The position numbers were made by a program, and so were the translations under genes. A model generated the notes under the pieces. It had not been told where the DNA came from. It did no database searches and saw nothing but the letters and a program-made list of their open reading frames with translations. This document shows, piece after piece, positions 43,451-50,174 of a stretch of 64,000 nt of DNA (within the stretch, counting starts at the first letter, position 1; every line of letters starts with the position of its first letter). Source of the DNA: Anaerolineales bacterium. Its GTDB lineage: Bacteria > Chloroflexota > Anaerolineae > Anaerolineales > RBG-16-64-43. Where the stretch lies: positions 1-64,000 of the forward strand of contig JAFGCU010000027.1 in NCBI GenBank assembly GCA_016932475.1, written 5' to 3'.

Positions 43451-43741
43451 TTACTCGTCCGGCGCGAATGTATGTTCCAGTACGCCGCAGCAGTTCACGA
43501 TCCGTTTCCGGTCCAGGCGATAGAAGGTTTGCTTGCCCTCGTGGCGCACGTCCACCAGTCCGGCATCCCGCAGGATGGCCAGATGGTGCGAGACGGTCGG
43601 TTGGGTGACGCGCATATGAGCCACGATATCGGTGACGGAACGCCAATTGCAGCAGCAGAATTTCATGATCTTCTGCCGGGTGTTATCGGCGATCGCCTTG
43701 GCGAATTCGACCGGAGCGGGTTCCTTCTGCGAGTCGGGCAT
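43451..43741 (-). CDS. arsR: ArsR/SmtB family metalloregulator
   Basis: The 96-residue winged-helix repressor has the recognition helix VTQPTVSHHLAILRDAGLV and a cysteine group CCC at about 29-31 in the helix where arsenite-sensing ArsR proteins hold their ligands. A second pair (CC) lies near the C-terminus at about 84-85. Binding of As(III) should release it from DNA and derepress arsR and arsM. Its own promoter contains an imperfect palindrome in the spacer. Confidence 0.93.
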   Translation of the reverse strand: MPDSQKEPAPVEFAKAIADNTRQKIMKFCCCNWRSVTDIVAHMRVTQPTVSHHLAILRDAGLVDVRHEGKQTFYRLDRKRIVNCCGVLEHTFAPDE

Positions 43742-43762
43742 TGATCACCATCATTCCATGCC

Positions 43763-43792
43763 ATTATATATAGACGATCATCTATTTGTCAA
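43763..43792 (-). promoter_or_regulatory. arsR promoter with operator in the spacer
   Basis: On the minus strand, TTGACA (43787-43792) and TATAAT (43763-43768) are 18 nt apart. The 16-bp imperfect palindrome ATAGATGATCGTCTAT (43770-43785) fills the spacer, so a bound ArsR would block RNA polymerase directly. Confidence 0.8.
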
Positions 43793-43958
43793 GTTGCCGC
43801 AACCATGCCGGAGCAATCCTGGAAAATGGGGCAAAATATGTTAAAGGTGAAGATCGTGATTAAGGAAGATTGTGAATTCCACCCAGAAGCGTACCGATTC
43901 CTCCTTCGCGGAACGTGTTCGGTAACCGTGCGGGACGGCTTGCTGCGTCGGAGGCGGC

Positions 43959-44858
43959 TTACGAGGGGGATTGCAATGCCCGGAAAGTTTCCACTATCCG
44001 ATTGAAGATCGGGAGCCGCTTATTCATCTCGTCTTTGGCCGTTTCGCACAAGATGCCCCACAATTCATTATGGGCGCGCAGAACGTAAAACGCCGCCGTC
44101 TGGGTCGGGGCTTCGCCGGAGTCCTTGGCCTCCAGCATTACCATCACGGCTTCGTATGCCGGGTGCCGGACACTGGATTGTTGTTCGACAAATATGTAGT
44201 CAGCAGACGCCAAGCCGACAAAGCTTGTGGCAATATCCATCAGCGGTTCGCCCGTATCGGAGCCACCGTATATGAAGGCGATATCCGTGATGGACTCCGG
44301 GTTGCCTTGGTAGGAATCAATCGCCCACATGACGACGCCTTCCCCCTGAGACTCCAGCATTTCTTAAACCCAATCCCAATCGGCATTTGGAAAAGCGCCC
44401 TTTTCCTTCAGGGAAGCAATGATCGCATCCGCCTCGGTCTGCGGCTTGCCGGCCGCGTAGCTTCCCGGCAGCCAGACTTCCATTTCCGGAACCGAAAACT
44501 TTTCCCACCCATCCATTATTCCGGTGGGGGAAGGGGTAAGTGTCATTGTTTCAGCCGGGGTTCCAAACGGGGTGTAGGTCGGGAATTGGAACGCCAGCGT
44601 AATCGGGGTTATCGAGGGGGTTGGGGCAAGAGTGGGTCCCGGGGGTGGTATCACGGGAGTCGATGAGGGCTGCGCTCCGGCAATCAGGCCGCCGCCGGGG
44701 GTGGAGGGTATTGAGCCGAGGATGATCACCGCCCCGACAACGAGCACGAGGCAATCCATCAGCGCCACACCGCCCAGCAGTACAACCTGCCAGACCTTCA
44801 TCCCCAGGATGCGCCGAGGCGCACCGGTTTCCCACTCGGATGGATTGCTGGAATGCAT
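43959..44858 (-). pseudogene. Broken copy of the membrane-anchored protein at 44953-45837
   Basis: Reading from ATG 44858, the frame stops at a TAA (44364-44366) after 164 codons and then resumes in the same frame through 43959. The downstream part (GVVMWAIDSYQGNPESIT...) aligns along its whole length with the intact neighbour. The neighbour reads WDVIKEQLES where this copy reads WDWV-stop-EMLES, so one substitution of a Lys codon (AAA to TAA) explains it. No frameshift is needed. The rest of the frame is well preserved, suggesting a recent event, a sequencing error, or two separately used halves. The function of the family is unknown. Confidence 0.8.
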
Positions 44859-44865
44859 GGAGAAA

Positions 44866-44871
44866 ATTATA
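44866..44871 (-). promoter_or_regulatory. -10 box, probable leaderless start of the pseudogene
   Basis: TATAAT on the minus strand ends 7 nt before the ATG at 44858. The flank TATAATTTTCTCCATG is shared with the intact paralog. Confidence 0.55.
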
Positions 44872-44952
44872 ACATTCGCTAAATACCGTGTTTATGGTCC
44901 AACAACCGGTCGACAATATGGTAGTTTGAGGATTTTCAACTTTGCGAAAAAT

Positions 44953-45837
44953 TTAGGGAGCTTGCAGCACGCGGAAGGTTTCCACCATCCGGTCGAAGTC
45001 GGGGAGGCGTTCGGACATTTCGTCCGCCGCCGTGAAGCACATGATATCCCACACGAGAGCCTTGTGCTTCAGAGCGTACAGCGCAATCTGTGTCTTGGTG
45101 GCGGTGGTGTCCATGGCTTCCAGGAGAACCAGCACGGCTTCGTATTCCGGATGCCGGGAGCTGGATTGCTCGACCAGGCGGAAGCTGTCGGACATGGCGC
45201 CGACGAACCGGGTGGCATAATCCCCCAGCGGCTCGCCCGGGTTGGGGACATCATACACGAAGGCGATATTGGTGACGACGTCCGGATTGCCCTGGTAGGA
45301 ATCGATCGCCCACATGACATAATTATCGGTGACGGATTCCAGCTGCTCTTTAATCACATCCCAGTTGAAATTGGCGCCCTTTTCCTTCAGCGAAGCGATG
45401 ATCGCATCGGTTTCGGTTTGCGGATTCCCGGCGGCGTAACTTCCCGGCATCCAGATTTCGATTTCCGGCACGCTGAATTTTACCCACCCTTCCATCATCG
45501 AGGTAACCGAGGGAGTGGGCGTGTAGGTTTCGGCCGGTGTGCCGTACGGGGTGTAGGTTGGGAACTGAAACGCCATCGTTATCGGCGTTATCGAAGGGGA
45601 CGGCGCGACGGCGGCCCCCATGGGTGACACCACCGGCGTAAATGTGGCCGGAGCGCCGGCAACCAGGCCGCCGCCGGGGGTGGAGGGTATTGAGCCGAGG
45701 ATGATCACCGCCCCGACAACGAGCACGAGGCAATCCAGCGCCGCCATCCCGCCCAGCAGCCCTACCTGCCAGAGCTTCATCCCCAGAATGCGGCGGGGAG
45801 CGCCGGCATCCCAATCGGCCTGATCATCGGTTCGCAT
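44953..45837 (-). CDS. Single-pass membrane protein of unknown function, paralog of the neighbouring pseudogene
   Basis: The 294-residue protein has a short cytoplasmic start, one transmembrane helix (about 23-48, ending VGAVIILGSIPSTPGGG), a Pro/Thr linker (about 55-105), and an extracytoplasmic domain (about 110-294). The domain includes VKFSVPEIEIWMPGSYAAGN and NYVMWAIDSYQGNP. I do not recognise the fold; it may be a lipid- or ligand-binding domain. It lies 94 bp upstream of its broken tandem copy. A TATAAT sits exactly 7 nt before the ATG at 45837 and there is no Shine-Dalgarno, so it is probably leaderless. Confidence 0.75.
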   Translation of the reverse strand: MRTDDQADWDAGAPRRILGMKLWQVGLLGGMAALDCLVLVVGAVIILGSIPSTPGGGLVAGAPATFTPVVSPMGAAVAPSPSITPITMAFQFPTYTPYGTPAETYTPTPSVTSMMEGWVKFSVPEIEIWMPGSYAAGNPQTETDAIIASLKEKGANFNWDVIKEQLESVTDNYVMWAIDSYQGNPDVVTNIAFVYDVPNPGEPLGDYATRFVGAMSDSFRLVEQSSSRHPEYEAVLVLLEAMDTTATKTQIALYALKHKALVWDIMCFTAADEMSERLPDFDRMVETFRVLQAP

Positions 45838-45844
45838 GGAGAAA

Positions 45845-45850
45845 ATTATA
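45845..45850 (-). promoter_or_regulatory. -10 box, probable leaderless start
   Basis: TATAAT on the minus strand lies exactly 7 nt upstream of the ATG at 45837, with the same intervening bases as in the tandem copy. Confidence 0.6.
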
Positions 45851-45987
45851 TCATCCGACCATGGACCATAGACCATGGCCAATAATTCTATTTGCTCCGA
45901 TTTACCTATCGGAGAAGATGGGGTTGAGGATAACGGTCAATGGTCAGGCTCTCCATCGTCCATCGTCCGTGGTCGATCGTCGACGAT

Positions 45988-46383
45988 CTACCGGCGCACG
46001 ACCGCCGGCGCACGGCGTCCCGGGAGCAGAATCCGGACGGCGAAAAACAGGCATGCGACGAGCATTCCCAGCCCGATCACGGACGCCGCGAGGAAGGGGC
46101 GATTCGCGGGAACGAGGAAGAAGTACCGGAGAGTCTGCTGCAGGCGGACCAGCTCCGTCGGGGGAAGCCCCACCAGCAGCGCGCCCACGCCGGTCAACAG
46201 CGTGGACAGCATCAGGCTGATGGCGGCCTCCAGCCAGGGGAACACGAACTTCGGCGGCGCCGAAAGCGCGCGCACGCCGCGCATGACCCGCGACCGCAGG
46301 GCGGCCGGGGCGGGCGCCTCCGGCATCGTGCGCAGCGCATCCTCGACGGCGGTCATCCAACGGTCGGCCTCGGAAGGATTCAT
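45988..46383 (-). CDS. Membrane protein translationally coupled to ECF sigma factor (putative anti-sigma)
   Basis: The 131-residue protein has a soluble N-terminus (1-45, EADRWMTAVEDALRTMPEAP) and two transmembrane helices (about 48-72 and 95-118). Its start overlaps the sigma-factor stop by 4 bp, the usual layout of an anti-sigma gene. It lacks the HxxxCxxC zinc motif of ZAS anti-sigma proteins, so the role is only inferred from position. Confidence 0.7.
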   Translation of the reverse strand: MNPSEADRWMTAVEDALRTMPEAPAPAALRSRVMRGVRALSAPPKFVFPWLEAAISLMLSTLLTGVGALLVGLPPTELVRLQQTLRYFFLVPANRPFLAASVIGLGMLVACLFFAVRILLPGRRAPAVVRR

Positions 46384-46937
46384 AGTCGTGCCTCCTCATA
46401 CGTTTCCAACGCCGAGCGGAGACGCTCCTTGGCGCGGAACAAACCCGTCTTGACGGTGCCCATCGGCAGGCTGGTGACGGATGCGATCTCCTCGTACGGC
46501 AGGTTGCGCTGGTAGCGCAGGGTAAGGAGCAGGCGGTAGGCTTCCGGAAGCTCCTCGATCTGCCGGTGGAGCCAAGCCCGGCGCTCGGCGGCTTCCAATC
46601 CGTCGTCCGCCTTTCCGGTTTGAAGATCCGCGTGATCCTCGATCTCATCCTCGCCGATGGCGGAAAGTTCGCGCCGCAGCCGCGGCAGGCGGTTGTAGCA
46701 CAGGTTGGTGACGATCCGGTACATCCATGTGCCGAACCGGGCTTGCGCCCGGAACCTCGGCAGCGACTGCCACGCCCGGACAAAAGCCTCCTGGGCCGTA
46801 TCCTCGGCCTCCTGTTCGTTCCCGAGCACGCGGTACGCCAGGTTAAATACGTACGCCTGATGCTCCACAACCAGCATCTCAAACGCTCCGCTGTCGCCGG
46901 CCTGCGCCCTTGCTACGATCTCCGCTTCATTTTCCAA
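46380..46937 (-). CDS. ECF RNA polymerase sigma factor (RpoE-like)
   Basis: The 185-residue protein has sigma region 2 (about 10-75, LAYRVLGNEQEAEDTAQEAF and FGTWMYRIVTNLCYNRL) and region 4 (about 125-175, LPEAYRLLLTLRYQRNLPYE and LPMGTVKTGLFRAKERLR). It should turn on an envelope-stress-like regulon. A membrane protein is coupled 4 bp downstream and a DUF4097 exported protein is divergent. This is the second sigma/membrane-partner pair in the window. Confidence 0.95.
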   Translation of the reverse strand: MENEAEIVARAQAGDSGAFEMLVVEHQAYVFNLAYRVLGNEQEAEDTAQEAFVRAWQSLPRFRAQARFGTWMYRIVTNLCYNRLPRLRRELSAIGEDEIEDHADLQTGKADDGLEAAERRAWLHRQIEELPEAYRLLLTLRYQRNLPYEEIASVTSLPMGTVKTGLFRAKERLRSALETYEEARL

Positions 46938-47118
46938 CGCGAATCAACCCTTTACAACCTTAGACCGGCCTCCCCGGGAAAAGTTGCGGGCCGGGGACGC
47001 GAATATTTGTTCTGACGGAGTATGCCCCTTCCACCCGTGAAACTTTCGGCCGGGAGGCTTGTCCAACTCAGTGTGATGAATACCAGTTTGGAAATCATTG
47101 TACTCGGAGGATAAATCA

Positions 47119-48432
47119 ATGAAAAAGTGGTCCATCGTCGCGTTGCTGGGCATTTCCCTGGCGGCCATCTGCCTGGGATCGGTGATTGCATTCGTTCCGG
47201 TCGCCGGCCGGGTCTTCTCCGGAGGATTCCAATGGAACCTCCTGTCCGCGCGGAATTTCAGCGCCGATTCCGTGGAGGAACTTCGAGCCGCGGTCGACGG
47301 TCCAGCGGACCTCAAGATCGACACTCCGTTCGGCAAGGTGGATGTCACCGCCGTGGAGGGAAGCAAAGAGATCCTGATCAACGCCCACAAATACGCCTGG
47401 GGCGCCAATAAGCGGGACGCGGAGGAACTTCTCGGGAAGGTTAAAGTTATCCTCCAGCAGGAAGGAAATTCCGTCACCGTCCATGTCGACCAGCCGATCC
47501 AGGTGGACATCCTGCACATCGGGCCGGCCGGCATCTCGGTCGATTTCACCGTCAGCGTGCCGTTGGATTGCGCGGTGGGAGCCACTTCCTCGAGCGGAAA
47601 CCTGTACCTGACCGGGACGACCGGAGATGCATACCTGCATTCCAGTTTCGGCCAGGTGACGGTGGATAACGTCCGCGGGAAAATCACCGCCGAGACCAGT
47701 TCCGGCGATGTCACGGTCCGGAACGGAGCGTCCGGCGGGGAGACCGTGGAGGCGTCGAGCAGTTTCGGCGACGTGCAGGTTCTGCACACGGAGGGCGGCA
47801 CCCTGAAGGCGAAAACCAGCTCCGGCGATGTGACCGTGGAAGATTCCGCCTTCAGCGGCCGGGCGGACGTCTCATCCAGCTTCGGCGATGTGGAGGTGAC
47901 CGATCTGAAGGCCGGTTCCATCGAAGCGCGTACCAACAGCGGCGAGGTCGTCCTGCAAAGACTGGTGATTGAAAAAGACCTCATTGCGCGCAGCGACTTC
48001 GGCGACGTCGAAGTCCTCGACTCCTCGGCGGACAGCTACGATCTGGACACCGATTCCGGTAAGGTGACGGCCGGGGATACGCAGGGGCGGGTCAAAGCGC
48101 GCTCCGGGTTCGGCGACATCGACATCCGCGGCACGGATGTCATCCTGGATCTTAACACCAACAGCGGGTCGATCCGGTTCAGCGGATCACTCGGCGCGGG
48201 CACCAGCATCCTGCACACCGACTTCGGCGACATAGATGTCCGGCTTCCCGCGGACGCGCCGTTCACGTTTGACCTTTCGACGAACTTCGGCGACGTGGAA
48301 TGCGGGTTCGCCGCCGTCACGTCGCGGAGAGACTCCACCCACTTGGAAGGCGCGGTGGGAGCCGGCGGGCCGATGCTGGAGGCATCGACCAACAGCGGAA
48401 GCATCAGCGTGCAACCGCAGAGCGCCGGGTAG
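47119..48432 (+). CDS. DUF4097 family beta-strand-repeat protein, membrane-anchored
   Basis: The 437-residue protein has an N-terminal helix (about 4-30) and a long series of beta-repeats typical of DUF4097. Units of about 20-25 residues repeat SSGDVTV, SSFGDVEV, TNSGEVVL, and SGFGDIDI, predicting a right-handed beta-helix outside the membrane. GGAGG lies 8 nt upstream of the ATG at 47119. It is divergent from an ECF sigma/anti-sigma pair, a common neighbourhood for DUF4097 proteins that act in envelope-stress signalling. The binding partner is unknown. Confidence 0.88.
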   Translation: MKKWSIVALLGISLAAICLGSVIAFVPVAGRVFSGGFQWNLLSARNFSADSVEELRAAVDGPADLKIDTPFGKVDVTAVEGSKEILINAHKYAWGANKRDAEELLGKVKVILQQEGNSVTVHVDQPIQVDILHIGPAGISVDFTVSVPLDCAVGATSSSGNLYLTGTTGDAYLHSSFGQVTVDNVRGKITAETSSGDVTVRNGASGGETVEASSSFGDVQVLHTEGGTLKAKTSSGDVTVEDSAFSGRADVSSSFGDVEVTDLKAGSIEARTNSGEVVLQRLVIEKDLIARSDFGDVEVLDSSADSYDLDTDSGKVTAGDTQGRVKARSGFGDIDIRGTDVILDLNTNSGSIRFSGSLGAGTSILHTDFGDIDVRLPADAPFTFDLSTNFGDVECGFAAVTSRRDSTHLEGAVGAGGPMLEASTNSGSISVQPQSAG

Positions 48433-48521
48433 AAATCACGGTATCATCCGGGCAGCCGGCCCGACGGCGGCTGCCCGGTATCGACAATCGACGCACCATC
48501 AAATCCACAAGGAGAAACGCC

Positions 48522-48932
48522 ATGTATTCCGATTTCGACCCATCCTTCATCTACGCCCCATTCTGCTGCGGGATCCTGTTCTTCATCGTCCTGTTCGGCT
48601 TTCTGGCCGTGTGGCGCTTCCTGCAATACAAGGAAACACTCGCCCTGGCGGAAAAAGGTTTGCTTAAACCGGGCGCCATGCAGGAAGCGCACACAAATGG
48701 AAAAGCCTCCCTGCGCTGGGGCGTGATAATCGCCTCACTCGGCCTGGCATTGACCGTCGGTTTATGGCCGCTGGGGATAAATTCCCATTACCCGCTCGGT
48801 CTGGGCCCGTGGATGATCGGGGCTTTCATCCCGCTGTTCTTCGGTCTGGGTCTGATCCTGATCCATGTCCTGACGAAGAACGAAGACAAATCGGGTCCGG
48901 GCAACGACAATGGCGGCTCCGCTTCGGCGTAG
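48522..48932 (+). CDS. DUF6249-like small membrane protein
   Basis: The 136-residue protein has a helix at about 10-32 (IYAPFCCGILFFIVLFGFLA), a short cytoplasmic loop (QYKETLALAEKGLLKPG), two more helices (about 64-84 and 92-114), and a polar tail. The loop motif matches DUF6249 proteins found beside sigma/anti-sigma genes. AAGGAG lies 8 nt before the ATG. It probably belongs to the DUF4097 operon (89 bp gap). Confidence 0.75.
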   Translation: MYSDFDPSFIYAPFCCGILFFIVLFGFLAVWRFLQYKETLALAEKGLLKPGAMQEAHTNGKASLRWGVIIASLGLALTVGLWPLGINSHYPLGLGPWMIGAFIPLFFGLGLILIHVLTKNEDKSGPGNDNGGSASA

Positions 48933-48952
48933 CACGCGAACAACCCCTTTTA

Positions 48953-48983
48953 CGCACGCGGCGCCGTTTCGGCGCCGCGTGCG
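48953..48983. terminator. Strong hairpin after the DUF6249 gene
   Basis: A 13-bp perfect stem CGCACGCGGCGCC / GGCGCCGCGTGCG encloses the loop GTTTC. There is no U-run, so it may be an intrinsic pause or an mRNA-end stabiliser rather than a classical terminator. Confidence 0.6.
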
Positions 48984-49031
48984 GTTAACCCCGCAGCACC
49001 AAGTGCCCGGGTTGGAAGTGCGCCTCTATGC

Positions 49032-49037
49032 TACACT
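49032..49037 (+). promoter_or_regulatory. -10 box of a probable leaderless transcript
   Basis: TACACT is followed by 6 nt and the ATG at 49044; no Shine-Dalgarno is present. It fits the leaderless pattern of four other genes in the window. Confidence 0.45.
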
Positions 49038-49043
49038 TATCCC

Positions 49044-50174
49044 ATGCCGCATTCGATTCTGATCGTCGACGCCAATCCCGGCCTGGCCAGCATGCTGCAG
49101 CAGGCGTTATCCGCAGTCGGATTCGACTGCACCCTGGCGCTCACCGGCCGGGAAGCCTTCCAGATTGCCTCGGCCAAGCCGGTAGACCTGGCCATCATCG
49201 ATTTCCGCCTGCCAGACGGACCGGCGGAGGATCTGATCCGCGTGTTCCAGAAGATCCGTCCGGAGATGATCCTGCTCGGCATCCCGCCCGACAACAATCC
49301 CGATAATCCGATCATCGGGGCGCTCGGCATCCAGGGCGCGCTGGCCAAGCCTTTCTATCTTCCGGATCTCGTGCCGCACATCGCCGGGCTGCTAGGCGTG
49401 GAAGCGCCGTCGCTGGCGGAAATCAACGCGCGGGAACCGGAAGAATCCGAGGCGGATATCCTGAAACCGCCGCCGCCGAAAAAATCCACGCGGTCGGTCC
49501 CCTGGCTGGAGAACCCCGGGCAGGCCGGCGCCTGGCTGGAACATCTGGCCGCCGAAAATTCGGTGATGGCCTGCCTGATCACGCGCGGCTCGGAGCTGCA
49601 TGCCGGAGCCGGCGCGCTCTCCCATGAAAAACTCTCCCTCCTCGCCCGGCGCGTGGCCGATCTCTGGGCGGTCACCCCCGGCGGCACGGTGATGCAATAT
49701 GTGCGCATCCCGCCGGATGACGAGGAGGTTTTCCTGTATTCCGTCTCCATCGCCCTGGATTTCGACCTGACTCTGATGTTCGACCGCAGGACCTCGGTTT
49801 CGGCGGCCCGCCGCAGAGCCAAAACTTTCGAAAAGGCGCTGGATAAACCGCCTCCCACAGGCGCGTTCCATAAAACCACAGCCGAATTCGCCGCCGCCCG
49901 GCACAAGACGGGCGAATTGGGAGCGGCCAAACCCCGGACTGCGGATCTCGGCGGTCTGCTGCGCAGAACCGGCGAGCTTCTCGGGATAAAACCCCGCACC
50001 GGCGAGATTGCCGGCGACAAACCCCGGACGGGAGAACTGTCCGGGGCGAAGCGGAAGGCGGGAGAACCATCCGGGGGCAAGCCCCGAACCGGCGATCTTG
50101 CCAAACCCCGAAGCATCACCGACGAACTGCGGCTCGCCCGGCAAGCCAAACCTCCGGACGACCATGACGCCTAA
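49044..50174 (+). CDS. Receiver-domain protein with roadblock-like domain and Arg-Thr-Gly repeat tail
   Basis: The 376-residue protein has a REC domain (about 1-118): ILIVDANPG, phospho-acceptor Asp in AIIDFRLPDGP (about 53) and Lys in GALAKPF (about 102). Residues about 155-265 look like a roadblock/LC7-type domain (NSVMACLITRGSELHAGAGA, then VFLYSVSIALDFDLTLMFD). The tail (about 280-365) repeats RTGEL-x-G-x-KPRTGEx at least five times. REC plus roadblock suggests a MglB-like or GTPase-linked switch without DNA-binding output. Its end overlaps polA by 11 bp. Probably leaderless. Confidence 0.82.
   Translation: MPHSILIVDANPGLASMLQQALSAVGFDCTLALTGREAFQIASAKPVDLAIIDFRLPDGPAEDLIRVFQKIRPEMILLGIPPDNNPDNPIIGALGIQGALAKPFYLPDLVPHIAGLLGVEAPSLAEINAREPEESEADILKPPPPKKSTRSVPWLENPGQAGAWLEHLAAENSVMACLITRGSELHAGAGALSHEKLSLLARRVADLWAVTPGGTVMQYVRIPPDDEEVFLYSVSIALDFDLTLMFDRRTSVSAARRRAKTFEKALDKPPPTGAFHKTTAEFAAARHKTGELGAAKPRTADLGGLLRRTGELLGIKPRTGEIAGDKPRTGELSGAKRKAGEPSGGKPRTGDLAKPRSITDELRLARQAKPPDDHDA

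Noticed and set aside
44358-44370. Programmed recoding of the TAA in the tandem paralog
   Set aside because: No known stop-codon recoding signal follows; selenocysteine and pyrrolysine use TGA and TAG, and the intact neighbour has Lys here. A nonsense mutation is the simpler reading.
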